Positions 11,433 to 21,490 of a stretch of 64,000 nucleotides of DNA are shown here, one piece after another. The stretch lies in the NCBI GenBank assembly GCA_009823505.1, contig VZQC01004693.1, positions 4,531,702 to 4,595,701 on the forward strand, given 5' to 3'. A model generated the notes under the pieces. The model was given only the letters and a program-made list of their open reading frames with translations, did not search any database and was not told the DNA's origin. How positions within the stretch are numbered: the stretch's first letter is position 1; the number at the start of each line of letters is the position of its first letter. Position numbers and translations under genes: made by a program. This DNA is from Rhizomys pruinosus. Taxonomy: Eukaryota > Chordata > Mammalia > Rodentia > Spalacidae.

Positions 11433-12305
11433 TAGTGGAATAAATGACTAGGTTCCATGGAAACACTATACCATTTTATATAAGGGATTTTTGCTGTACA
11501 GACAGTACAGGGACATCCAGGTACCAATCAATCATGCACAGATGCCATGGGACACTGTAGATCTGCCTTAAGAGTATTTACATACAGGTTTTATTATCTC
11601 TTCCATTTATGATTCTTTTGCCTTCTAAGATCACATATGCTCTCATGGTAAAGTCATTTTTCTATTTTTTAATCAATGTGTCTATCGTCTTCCCCTTTTA
11701 TCAGATTTTTATGCCAGGCCTAACATTATTTATAAACGTACTGTTGTTTCCACTGTCTCTAAATAAACAGACTCCTATAAATACTGCTTCCAGCATGGGT
11801 CCTTCAACTTCCATCTTAACGCATTGGTTTGTAAAATTCTTTGAGATTTTTCCTATGAGCCAAGAATATAATATCTTTGCTGTATAATAATATTACTCAT
11901 TATTAAGAATTCCACCAACCTCAAAGATTAAACCTGAGTGTCTGAAATCTACATCTGACATAGTTTTGCCGTCTAGTATTAAAGCGTATGGCTTTGGAGC
12001 GTGGGGTGATTCCAGAAACCCATGGACAGTTCAAAACCCAAGTCATTCTTTGGAAAAGAATCTGTTTAAACCCAAAAGTGCTTTGGGGAAAAAGAGGCCT
12101 TGCCTGCCTGGGCTTTGCTAAGCTGACCTATGCCTATGCCCAGAGCTGAACTATTTCACCTCACTGTTTGTTTTTCTACAAGGAATCAGCTACTTTGTCC
12201 TTAAAAATCTAAATTTTCAGGCCTAAGAAAAAGGATAAAGGGGAAAATAAATTTTGGTATTGATACCATTTTTTTCTATTTCCAATTGCCTTTTTAAAAG
12301 AGCAA
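11433..12305. other. Unique sequence, nothing recognised
   Basis: The 92-codon plus frame at 11609-11887 is hydrophobic but has no recognised family. No known repeat. Confidence 0.45.
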
Positions 12306-12307
12306 AT

Positions 12308-12468
12308 ACGAGCTGGGCATGGTGGCACACACCTTTAATCCTAGCACTCTGGAGGCAGAGGCAGGTGGATCTTTATGAGTTCAAGTCCATCCTGTTCTAC
12401 AGAGTGAGTTCCAGGACAGCTGGGGCTACAGGGAGACCCTGTCTCAAAAAGACAAAAAAATAAAACAT
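12308..12468 (+). mobile_element. B1 SINE
   Basis: Full-length B1. AAAAGAGCAAATA and AAAAGATCAAATA on the two sides mark the target-site duplication. Confidence 0.93.
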
Positions 12469-12481
12469 AAAAGATCAAATA

Positions 12482-12700
12482 TGGGTTGGGCAGTGGTTTG
12501 AGTGCTGTCTGTAGAAGCGTAATAACTTTGGTTTGGATCCCCAGAACCCACATAAAGCCCAACTTACTAGTTTCCATCTGTAGCCCCAGCACTTGGAGCC
12601 CAGAGACAAGTGAATTCCCAAAAGCTTGAGGGCTAGCTAGCTTAGCCGATCAGTGAGCTCTAAACTCGATGAGAAACACTGTCTCAAAAAATAAGGTAGA
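12482..12700 (+). mobile_element. B4 SINE
   Basis: An ID/tRNA-like head (TTGGATCCCCAGAACCCAC) joined to a B1-like right half (GTAGCCCCAGCACTTGG, then ACTGTCTCAAAA) is the B4 layout. Confidence 0.75.
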
Positions 12701-12705
12701 AAGGG

Positions 12706-12856
12706 TTGAAGAGTTGGCTCAGCGGGTGAAACATTAACTAAGCAGCATCAGAACCTGAGATCAAATCCCCAGAGTTCACATAAAGCCAAATGTGGTAGCC
12801 AGTGTCTGATCCCAGCATTCCCTTGGGGAGATGTAGGCAGTGATGAACAAGAGAAC
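12706..12856 (+). mobile_element. B4 SINE, interrupted at its right side by L1
   Basis: The head AGAGTTGGCTCAGCGGG and the B1-like CCAAATGTGGTAGCCAGTG are present. The copy stops where the minus-strand L1 begins. Confidence 0.7.
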
Positions 12857-12857
12857 A

Positions 12858-14062
12858 TGTCTTTTTTTTTTTTTAATACTTTTATTGATGTTTTGTGTAT
12901 TTCAGACATCATTTTTCGGTTCAATTTAGACATATTCCCCTTTCCCTTCCCCCACCCCACCCCAGTTTCTACATTCTGCCATACAGGTCCTGCATCTTTC
13001 TCTCGCTCTTCTTACAGTTTTTCTCTGCAAAAGTTTATTGTTTTGGGCAGAATTTAATGATATCAGTCCATTCTTTGATCCAGTCCTTATGTTGTTGTGG
13101 TTCCCTCCCAATTGTATTGCTCCAAAATATGCCTATATAAATGTCATATATGTATCAGAATTATGTCCTCCAGGATTAAACTGTATGTTAACTCCAATAT
13201 ATGTTTAGGAGTTCACATTTTTTCCTTTTAATTTTATATTACTCCAAAATATAAATACATACCTTCTGCCCATATACTTTAATTACCATGTCTGAAAGTA
13301 AGTGGTAAGTTAATTCTAGGGTTCATTAAGATATTCACTTTATAAGATTATACTTTCAGGGATCATTCTATAGTTTGTAACTAGAGAAGTTTCTCTGACT
13401 GTGTAGAGTACCAGAAACCATGAGGACGAGACGTAGTGCTTCCTCCTGAGCGGGAAGCCGGCTCTTAGTGTTGCTCTTCTGCAACTGCTATTTGCCATTG
13501 ATGATTGTTCTGCTCTACCTTTGGGAGAGTCAGAGGGAGCACAGTCTGAGTAGTAAGAAAAAAAAAGATATTCACATTATAACATCACAGTTGCTTTCAG
13601 CTAGAAAGAAATATAACATTTCTCACCTTGCCTTTCAATTGGGAGATTTGGTACTAGCATGCACAAATGAGGAAAACCATTCCCCGTTTGTTTTTCTGGG
13701 ACTGAGTTACTTCACTTAGCATAATGGCTTCAAGTTCCATCCATTTACCTGCGAAGTTCATGATGTCATCTTTCTTTACTGCTGCATAGAACTCCATTGT
13801 GTAGATGTACCACACTTTTTGTTGTCCACTCATCAGTTGAGGGGCATTTGAGTTGGTTCCAGCTCTTCGCTATTGTGAGAAGAGCTGCAATAAACATGGA
13901 TGTGCATGTATCTTTGCAGTAGGATGAATCTTTTGGGTATATAGCCAGCAGTGGTATGACTGGGTCAGGTGGGAGGCTCATTTTGAGTCTTTTAAGGGTT
14001 CTCCACACTGCTTTCCACAGTGGTTGTATGAGTTTACATTCCCACCAGCAGTGGGACACATA
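12858..14062 (-). mobile_element. L1 3' end, minus strand, with a nested U3 copy
   Basis: Poly-T at the left is the L1 tail, followed by the 3'UTR type seen at least six times in this window (TTCATACATC-like, then C-rich CCCTTTCCCTTCCCCC). From about 13620 the minus strand encodes the ORF2 C-terminus, with motifs such as CWWECKLIQPLWK and CPSTDEW at 13766-14059. It is 5'-truncated at about 14062. A U3 retrocopy interrupts the 3'UTR at 13344. Confidence 0.9.
13344..13554 (+). pseudogene. U3 snoRNA (SNORD3) retropseudogene
   Basis: The whole length of U3 is recognisable: the start AAGATTATACTTTCAGGGAT, the GACTGTGTAGAGTACC region typical of rodent U3, the box C region (CATTGATGATTGTTC) and the box D end (CAGTCTGAGT). 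U3 is the box C/D snoRNA guiding early 18S rRNA processing in the nucleolus. This copy ends in an A-rich tract and is flanked by AGATATTCACTTTAT / AGATATTCACATTAT (about 13329 and 13566), so it is an L1-mediated insertion into the L1 3'UTR. Substitutions such as G-to-T in box C, and the lack of a snRNA-type promoter upstream (L1 sequence instead), argue against function. Confidence 0.93.
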
Positions 14063-14103
14063 TAAACAACAAAAAAAAAAAAATTAAGAGAGAAAAAAGT
14101 AAG

Positions 14104-14394
14104 AGCTGAGAAGGTGGCTCTCCAGGTAAGTGCTTGCTAAGCAAGCATGAGGGCTTGAGTTTGGATCTCCAGCACTGCATAAGAGGATGTCAGCACCCAG
14201 CTGTTACCCCAGCACTGAGAGGGGTGGAGTTAGGCAAGTCCTGGGGTCTTGCTGTCCAGCCAGTCTAGCCAAAGTAGTGAGCTTCATTCATGTTCAGTGA
14301 AGGAGCCTGTGTCAAAACAATAAAATGGAGAGCAATTAAGGAAGACATTTAAGGTACATCTGTCCTCTACGCACACATGCATGGGCAAGGGCAC

Positions 14395-14433
<39 letters not shown>

Positions 14434-14460
14434 AAAATAAAGAAAAAAAATGGGGTTGTG
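14104..14460 (+). mobile_element. B4 SINE with CA tail
   Basis: The head AAGTGCTTGCTAAGCAAGC and TTTGGATCTCCAGCAC is followed by a B1-like middle and a CA-rich tail, as in B4. Confidence 0.78.
14396..14430 (+). repeat. (CA)n microsatellite
   Basis: About 35 bp of CA dinucleotides in the B4 tail. Confidence 0.97.
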
Positions 14461-14866
14461 TTCTCTGAGAGCAATCCTTCTTTCCAATAATCTACATGTC
14501 AGCAGCATCCAAGACACCAAATGATTCAACTGTCCCAAAAGTCCACCCTTTCCACCTGTTGATCCCAAAGCCTCTTTCTTTTGTATAAGCCTGTTTGACC
14601 CACCCCCACCAATCCATTAATTAGCAAACTTTGCCTTTTCAACCTCTAAAACCTAAAGCTGAAATATTGCTTAATAAAATAATGAATTAATGAACACATA
14701 ATTGCAATGTTTTCAAAAGTAACCACTAGAAAAGTTGTGTTACAGATTAAAGGAAGAGATGCATTTCAGAACTCCACATTTATCTCCTTTTCACTTTTAA
14801 AAATCTCTACTTTCATTTCTAGTTATTCAATGTTAAAAATACTGCAATTAAAAATATATTGAAGGT

Positions 14867-15014
14867 CGGGCGTGGTGGCGCATGCCTTTAATCCTAGCAC
14901 TTGGGAGGCAGAGGCAGGCAGATCTTTGTGAGTTCAAGGCTGGCCTGGTCTACAGAGCAAGTTCCAGGACAGCTGGGGCTACAGGGAGACCCTGTCTCAA
15001 AAAGACAAAAAAAA
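14867..15014 (+). mobile_element. B1 SINE
   Basis: Full-length B1 whose tail has expanded into the TA array. ATATTGAAG before it (about 14857) and after the array (about 15142) marks one insertion unit. Confidence 0.93.
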
Positions 15015-15018
15015 TGTA

Positions 15019-15049
<31 letters not shown>

Positions 15050-15146
15050 GTATATATACACATATATATATACATATATACATATATATATATATGTATA
15101 TACCAATATATATACATATATATACATATATATATATATATATATT
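15015..15146 (+). repeat. (TA)n/(CATA)n array
   Basis: About 130 bp of alternating TA with CATA/TGTA variants. It gives spurious open frames on both strands. Confidence 0.97.
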
Positions 15147-15149
15147 GAA

Positions 15150-15260
15150 GACTTGGGAGTAGCGGTACATGCCTGTAATCCCAATACTCTAAGGAGGGAG
15201 GACTGTAAGGTTGAGACTATCCTGGCCTGCACAGGTAGACCTCACAGGATATTATGCAAG
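15150..15260 (+). mobile_element. Diverged B1-like fragment
   Basis: GTAGCGGTACATGCCTGTAA and CTATCCTGGCCTGCACAGG keep the 7SL-like layout at low identity. Confidence 0.6.
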
Positions 15261-15602
15261 CTGCCAAGGGATAAATCAACCAAACATTGGTCCTACCCAG
15301 CTATAAAGCCTAATAAACAATAACTGGCCCAGCAAACTATTGCTACTGGTGCAGTAGTGTCACTTTCATCTTGGGAGTAATCAACAGCTGTCTAAGGAAT
15401 TAAGGTTCACTCAGTGGGAGGGAACTCACATGTGGTAATGTAAACATAGTCAAATACACATGGCTGGAAAGTTCTAGAGAAAAACTTACCTTCACCACAT
15501 CCCTAGACCACTGTAATTTCACCATGTCCCTAGACCACTGTAATTTCTTACAATATTCTATACATGCATCCTCCTATTTATGGACAAGTGTACCTCTCAC
15601 TG

Positions 15603-15645
15603 CTAAAAAAAAAAAAAAAAAAAAAAGAAAGAAAGAAAGAAAGAA
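15603..15645 (+). repeat. Poly-A/(GAAA)n tract
   Basis: An A run followed by GAAA units, probably the tail of an unrecognised retroposed element. Confidence 0.9.
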
Positions 15646-16345
15646 AAGCTTTTTGCAACAGATGGAGACTAATACAGAGTTCCACAACTGGTCAAAGGCA
15701 GAGAATTAAGTGCCTGTAGTGGAGCATCTTCAATACAACTACTACACATAGGATGAGTGCATCTCTCAACTCTCACCAGAGAAGTTTGCTTATGCAGCAG
15801 ATGATGATTAGCACAGAAACCACAACTAGCCAATGTGCAGAGAACAAGAGCCTGAAGAGTCCTTATCCCCGATCTATTTTAAATTTCTGCCTCCCAAGGC
15901 TTAGGGATCATTGCAGAGAGGAGACAAAAAGATTGTAAGAGCCAGAGGGAGTGGATGACCACAAGGAGACAGAGTTTTCCAGACAGCTGGTCAGTTACTT
16001 GTATGAACTCACAGTCATGGTGACAGCATGCACAAGTCCTATGCAAGGTCAAACCCAGCATAAACACGGGGAAGTGGACAAGAAATCCCAACCCACACTA
16101 AGGTACTTTTGACAACTGATGGCTGCTGGAAAGCAGGGGACAGTTTCCTACAGGGATGGGACTCTTGGTAGGTTGTCCAGGCCACGGTGGATGAATCCAC
16201 ATTGAAAGACATTTGAGGACACGAATCGGACTCTATGAGCTGAATTATTTTTAATAGACTACATCAAATTGGACAGAGGGCAGTAAGGAAAGGGGCAGAT
16301 ATGGGAGGTGATCTAAATACCATCCAGTTTTATCATATGAAAATC
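15630..16345 (+). mobile_element. L1 3'UTR (Lx-like)
   Basis: TTTCTGCCTCCCAAGGCTTA, GTAAGAGCCAGAGGGAGTGG, GAACTCACAGTCATGGTGAC and the downstream CACTAAGGTACTTTTGAC order match the rodent L1 3'UTR also seen at 35560, 40380 and 52545. The first 250 bp look like an imperfect internal duplication (ACAACTGGTCAAAGGCAGAG and ACAACTAGCCAATGTGCAGA). Confidence 0.8.
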
Positions 16346-16500
16346 ACGTGGCATACGCCTTTAATCCCACTTGGGAGGCAGAGGAAGGTGGATCTTTGTG
16401 AGTTCAAAGCCAGCCTTGTCTACATAGTGAGTTCCTGGACAGACTGGGGAACCTTGTCTTAAAAATGTAAAAAAAAAAAAAAAAAGAAAGAAAGAAAAGA
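16346..16500 (+). mobile_element. B1 SINE, diverged
   Basis: CGTGGCATACGCCTTTAATC through TTGTCTTAAAAATG with an A/GAAA tail. It has small internal deletions. Confidence 0.88.
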
Positions 16501-17428
16501 AGAGAGAGATGGGGGAAGCACTGAAATAAAATACTTTGCCAGTTGGCTTAAACATTGCTTATAGGCAATTCAGCTTTGCAGAATCACAAACAGAATTTGA
16601 TATTGCATTCATCTCATATGTAAATTTGTGAGTGGTTAAATTATTAATTAAATTACATAGCAGTTGAGTTGAAACACTAACTTAAAATCCCCCAAATACA
16701 ATTGCTTTTGGTTAAAAGGCACATACTCGACTATCTTGGCAAACATTTGCTAAGCAGCCATAACACATCAAAGCATCCTTCCATCGTGAGACACAGCAAA
16801 GGCTGAGATTTAACATAACTTAAAAGATTGAAGTTATTCATTAAATATGCATTAGTGGAATCAATGTTAGAGATTCGATTATAGGCTTTTGCTATTTTAA
16901 AAACTCACAAATGGGTAAAAATAATATGTCTAACATTTGGATATAAGGATTATAGTATCACAGAGCATAAACCTACTTTTTGAGTTTAAAAACAAAAGCT
17001 TTGCATGTAAAAGCTCTTCTTTTTTTGTTTTGTTTTTTTATGAGGAAATTGTAGTTTATTGGACTTCCTCATATATTTTCATGTTTTATATGTTTTTAAT
17101 TTTTAAATTACATATGAATAGCCATAAATTTGTCAGTTCTTGGACTCTAAATATTTTATTTCTGTTGAATGGTTCCAAAGCAGGTGTTTCAAAAATCCTT
17201 TCTGGAAAAAACTGCCAGCCCAGCACCACTATTCATAGACCGCACTGGTTCTTCAAACTCCACCTACGTAGGTCACCCTGTTTTGAAATATGTAGCACTT
17301 ATCAAGCACTGTTGCTGGTACCATTATAACTCTCCATTGCTGTGTTTTTAATTTATCCTTCATTCCACTATTAGCAAATCCTAGCAAAGAGGACTCTGGA
17401 GCTTCTCTTCAGTTCCTCTTTCAGATAG
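16501..17428. other. Unique AT-rich sequence
   Basis: No known repeat. The 130-codon plus frame at 16937-17329 is AT-driven, rich in F/L/S/N, and shows no recognised domain. Confidence 0.45.
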
Positions 17429-17496
17429 TTTTGGTACTCTTCTAGCCCATGTCCTGTCACTCAATCATCATCTCTCTCAAATTCTCTCTTTTTAAA

Positions 17497-18085
17497 CCTA
17501 CCATAACTATTAGTGCTGCTTAAATACCTATATATCTAATTGCTTGTGCTTCATTAGTAGGATCGAAAGGTTATTCCGGGACAAACTGTCAGCCCATGAA
17601 AGGAAACAGCCAGAGTTGACCAGAGTCCAAGTCAACAGCTCCAGAGAGAGTGGACTGTTTTACCTCTCATCCACCTGTGCCCCTTTTCTAAGCCTAGGGA
17701 ACAATCTGCAGAAGAGGGGGCGTGGTAGAATGTAAGGGCTGCGATTGGGGTGAATGGTGAAACTACAGCAATATAGTCTGGACACTCATTTGATCAACTT
17801 GATTGAACAAACAGCCTGTCACCCACCACTGGATGGTGGGGCTGTAGGGGTTTGGGCACAACAGCCTGCAGATTGGTTTTGCACGAAGGATGCTTGTACT
17901 CACGGATTATCACTTATAGCTAAAAAATGAAAAAAAAAAAAACTGAGAGAAAAATTCAGGACAGTTATGGCAGAATGCATGATCTGGGATGGGGTAGGGG
18001 TGTGGGGGAAGGGAAAGGGAAATAAGCCTGAACTGAATTGGAAAAAAAGGTATGAAATGCACAAAGCATCAATACAAATTAAATT
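17497..18085 (+). mobile_element. L1-type 3' end, left copy
   Basis: The plus-strand copy begins near AACCTACCATAAC and continues through GGGCGTGGTAGAATGTAAGG and TTTGGGCACAACAGCC. It ends with the 3' tail (GTATGAAATGCACAAAGC, then CATCAATACAAATTAAATT) shared by the L1 3' ends at 22860, 56750 and 57912. Confidence 0.8.
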
Positions 18086-18765
18086 TTTTTAATTTATTTT
18101 TATTGATGCTTTGTGTATTTCATACATCATTTTCCAATTCAGTTCAGGCATATATCCCCTTCCCTTCCCCCCCACCCGACCCCTACCCATCGCAGATCGT
18201 GCATTCTGCCATAAGTTTTCTGCATCTTTCTCTGCTTTTTTGTTTTGTTTTCATTTTTTTTAACAATAGGTGATAATTTGTGAGTACAAGCATTCTTCAT
18301 GTAAAACCAATTTGCAAACAGTTGTGCCCAAACCCACACAGCTCATGGGTCCCACCATCCTGAAAGGGGGGGCTTGTATGTTCAATCAAGTTGATCAAAT
18401 GAGTGTCCAGTCTATATTGTTGTAGTTTCACCATTAACCCCAATCGAAGCCCTTACATTCTACCACGCCCCCTCTTCCGCAGATTGTTCCCTAGGCTTAG
18501 AAAAGGGGCACAGGTGGATGAGAAGCAAAACACTCTACTTTCTCTGGAGCTGATGTCTTGGTCTCTAGTCAGTTCTGGCTGTTTTCTTTCATGGGCTGCC
18601 AGCTTGTCCAGGCTTAACCTTTCGATCCTACTAATGAAGCACATGCAATTAGATATTTAGGTATTTAAACAGTATAATATATAGCCTTTCGATCCTACTA
18701 ATGAAGCACACACAATTAAATATATGGGTATTTAAACAGTACTAATTGTTATGGTAGGTTACTGT
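18086..18765 (-). mobile_element. L1-type 3' end, right copy, inserted in the tail of the left copy
   Basis: A minus-strand relative of the left copy. ATACAAATTAAATT occurs at 18072-18085 and again at 18766-18779, which is the target-site duplication inside the left copy's tail. Its 5' end holds a duplicated 50-60 bp segment (CTTTCGATCCTACTAATG occurs twice, near 18620 and 18686). Confidence 0.85.
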
Positions 18766-18911
18766 ATACAAATTAAATTAAAAAAAAAAAAGAAAAGAAA
18801 ATGACATAATGTGTGCTTTAGAAAAATTTATAGGGTAGGTTTAAAAAGAGAGAATTTGAGAGAGATGATGATTGAGTGACAGGACATGGGCTAGAAGAGT
18901 ACCAAAAGCTC

Positions 18912-19490
18912 TTCTAATTACAGCTTTCATTAGGCAGAGTGCTCCAGAGAAATAGAACCAATGCGGTAAATGCATATGTAAGGCATTTTCTGCGAGCAGG
19001 AGAGCTTCACTAGCTGCCGTCTGTAAACTGGAAGCCCAGGAAAGTAAGTGGTGAAGTTCCTGGTGCATACCTACAGGCCTGAGATACTGTGAGCCAAGAA
19101 TGGAGTCCAAGTCCAACTCTGACTCCAAAGAGCCAACCAAGTACAAGGAATGCTAATGTCTCAGAACAAGAGACAGAGGATGTGCCAGCTCAGAAAGTCA
19201 ATGTACTTTGCTCCACCTCCTTGTTCTACATGGGCCTTCAAGGGACTGGATGTGGTTCACCTGAGGTGGTAAACGTGGACTTCCTTCCTAAATCTACCAA
19301 CTCAAACACTCAAGTGCTTCTCTTGCTCTCATGCTTGCTTGTGTGCTCACTCCCATGCTCACTCTCATGCTTGCACTGGCTCTCGCTCTCTTAGAGAGTC
19401 TCTCTCAGGAGTCTGTGATCTGGAAACCATGAGTAAAGAAGACCTGAACAAGGGCACATTCCCTTCCAACACCACATACCTGACTTCCCT
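18912..19490 (-). mobile_element. MLT2-like ERVL LTR
   Basis: AGTGCTCCAGAGAAATAGAA is the conserved end of MLT2-type LTRs in reverse. It is followed in order by AAACTGGAAGCCCAGGAAAG, CCTTGTTCTACATGGGCC and TCTACCAACTCAAAC, all in the expected reverse layout. The 101-codon frames on both strands are by-products. Confidence 0.75.
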
Positions 19491-19601
19491 CTGGTGAGTG
19501 CCAACCAATCAGAGTCCTGGAATCTGAACAGATTAACACCTCCTTTGAGGAGTTCAAAGAAATGAAAAGAAGTTGTAGAAGGAAGGGGAGATGACCTACT
19601 A

Positions 19602-19818
19602 TTCTTTTTTTTACTTTTTATTTATTTTTCATTTGTATGAATGTACTGTCTGCATGTAGGTTTGTGCACCCATGTCGTGCAATGCCGCAGAGGTCAGAAG
19701 AGGGTGTCAGATTCCCCTGGGTCTGGAGTTAAAGACAGTTCTCAGCCACCCTGTGGGTGCCGGGTCCTCTGCAAGAGCAGTTGGCACTCTTAACTGCTAG
19801 GCCATCTCTCCAGCCCCT
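19602..19818 (-). mobile_element. B2-like SINE
   Basis: Full-length minus copy ending CTAGGCCATCTCTCCAGCCCC. Confidence 0.93.
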
Positions 19819-19959
19819 ACCAACTATTCTTATATGTACACACATGTTCCTTCCAAATCTCATTCAAGTAGAAATCAGATAGTGTATATCATGTTAAATC
19901 TGTACGCAAATTATTTGAAATGTATGTATTTGTATGTATTTAAAATTGCATAAACAGTT

Positions 19960-20849
19960 TCAGAGTCAGGCAGTGGTGGATCAGATTGCCAGACACCCAA
20001 ACCAATGAAAGAGGACAGAAAGGTGACTGATAAGCATCAAGAAAGTAAACAAACAACTCAGGACCAATCTGGAGAGTCTAATGTGCAGAACATGGCTTCT
20101 GGTGAGCTCTGTGAACTTCCATGTTTGAATTATTCAGACCCACAAAACATGAGCTTATTTGATGAAAATTTTAATGATGATTTAATTTAAAACAAGTACA
20201 GACAGCAAAGAATATTGCTATATGTTAGTTTCCAAAAAGATTGTGTACAAATAGTAGCAGAGGAATAACTTTTTTAATGTATAGAAACAATTCACCACAA
20301 TCCATATAAAACCTGCTTTCCTCATCAGAACCAAAGAGATAGACTCTCCATTCTCCTCCATGGGGATAGAATTCAGAGAAAAAAAAATGGCTGTGGGAAC
20401 CGAATAGGACATTCCAAGAAATGAGAGTTCAGATAGTGTCCTTGGAGATAGTGATCCAATAAGGCAAGCTGGTGATTGCTATAGAGAGGCAGAAGAGGAT
20501 GAGAGTCCTTTTCCTGGGTCTAAGTTAATTGAAGTGAACGCTGTTCGGCTCAATATTGACAACTTTGGGAGATCCTTGCTGGGTGGCTACTGTTCATCTT
20601 ATGTGCCTGACTGTTCTTCAGGGGATTGGAAGTGATGAGCACCTCAGTTAATGTCTGCTGTCAGATTTGTCTCATGCCGTGCAGCACCCAGTGTTGGATG
20701 GACCATAGCAAAAGCTGTTTGTATCATAGCTGATACAGATAAATGGACTGTTCAAGCAACGCAGCAGTCAAGAGACCGGTGACCGACGGGTGACAGATAG
20801 CAGACTGGGAAAGGAAGGCTTGTTTCTACCTGCTTCATTCCACTCTTCA
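19960..20849 (+). pseudogene. FNIP-family processed pseudogene, first part
   Basis: Translated in shifting frames, this stretch gives phrases of folliculin-interacting proteins, the FLCN partners in AMPK/mTOR nutrient signalling at lysosomes. They include [12 protein letters not shown] (about 20425), [17 protein letters not shown] (about 20560) and IADTDKWTVQ (about 20730). There is no intron in the part seen and there are many stops and frameshifts (for example after SYVPD near 20610), so it is a dead retrocopy. The match continues weakly to about 20846, where LTR-like DNA begins. FNIP1 and FNIP2 cannot be separated from memory. The upstream limit is uncertain. Confidence 0.8.
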
Positions 20850-21490
20850 GGGCACCATGTGGATGAGACTCAAGGGATTTCTCTGACCCCACCCCCAAGG
20901 AGGAGCAAACAATGTGGCCTAGGTGCATGATGCTGGGTGGGGCAATGGTGTGCAGTGGCGCAGAGTTGGGGGGCCTATGATTGGTCCTGGGAACTGATGT
21001 CATTTGGTTTATAAAAGCGGGCTGTAGCAAGGAATAAATTCGAATTTCCAAGAACCATCATCACGAATTTCCAAGAATCATCATCACGGAATTCCCAGCA
21101 TCATTTTTATTAATTATAGCCGCACATACAGGCCAAGGTAGGCCTGCATTTCTTTCAGGTGGCAAGTGGGTTGGAATGAGGTCCCCGTGCCAAACACCAA
21201 TCTGGGTAGCTGGTGTTGTGAGTGGACATAGGCTGCAGATAGGCCTACAGCCATCAGCCTGAAATTCCTGTCCAGGGTTCAGCAGTCTCTGGGCAGGTGG
21301 GAAGTCACGGCCAAGAGTGGAACACAAGTCTCGTGGGTCCAGGATAAGGACCTGAGTTGGAAGTACCACCCAGGCCGGGCTACAAGAAGTAGCCGGCTGG
21401 TCTCTGCACTGAGAGGCCACCTCCCTATGCAGCTGCTGGCAGGTGCTGTGTCCTCTTCCCCTTAGCAGGGCCATTTAGTCCCTGTTCGGC
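20850..21490. mobile_element. LTR-like block inserted in the FNIP pseudogene
   Basis: On the plus strand it has a promoter-like TATAAA at 21010 and AATAAA at 21033, the close spacing typical of LTR R regions. Short tandem units (GAATTTCCAAGAAYCATC) follow at 21043-21085. Its right edge, GTCCCTGTTCGGCA at 21478-21491, is close to the reverse complement of a tRNA-Lys primer binding site, which would suit a minus-strand provirus piece. Orientation is therefore ambiguous. The 137-codon minus frame at 21061-21474 has no recognised domain. Confidence 0.6.

Larger units (their letters stand above)
17429..18907. repeat. Large inverted repeat
   Basis: The left arm (17429-18085) and right arm (18086-18907) are inverted relatives. 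The outermost 74 bp (17429-17502 and 18834-18907) are perfectly complementary. The inner L1-type parts are about 91% identical over the roughly 270 bp I compared by eye. The right arm is longer because of an extra A-rich tail and a short internal duplication near 18660-18760. Confidence 0.9.

Noticed and set aside
14882..15323. Frames of 88-140 codons rich in Y and I
   Set aside because: They are translations of a B1 SINE and the TA array.
16937..17329. 130-codon plus frame as a membrane protein
   Set aside because: Its hydrophobic look follows from T-rich DNA, and no family is recognised.
17544..18644. A 63-codon frame kept in both arms of the inverted repeat
   Set aside because: The two proteins differ at about 12 of 63 residues while the DNA differs by about 9%, so there is no sign of protein-level constraint. 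It lies in L1-type sequence.
21061..21474. 137-codon minus frame as a gag-like protein
   Set aside because: It starts just after the primer-site-like edge, but no retroviral domain or motif is visible.
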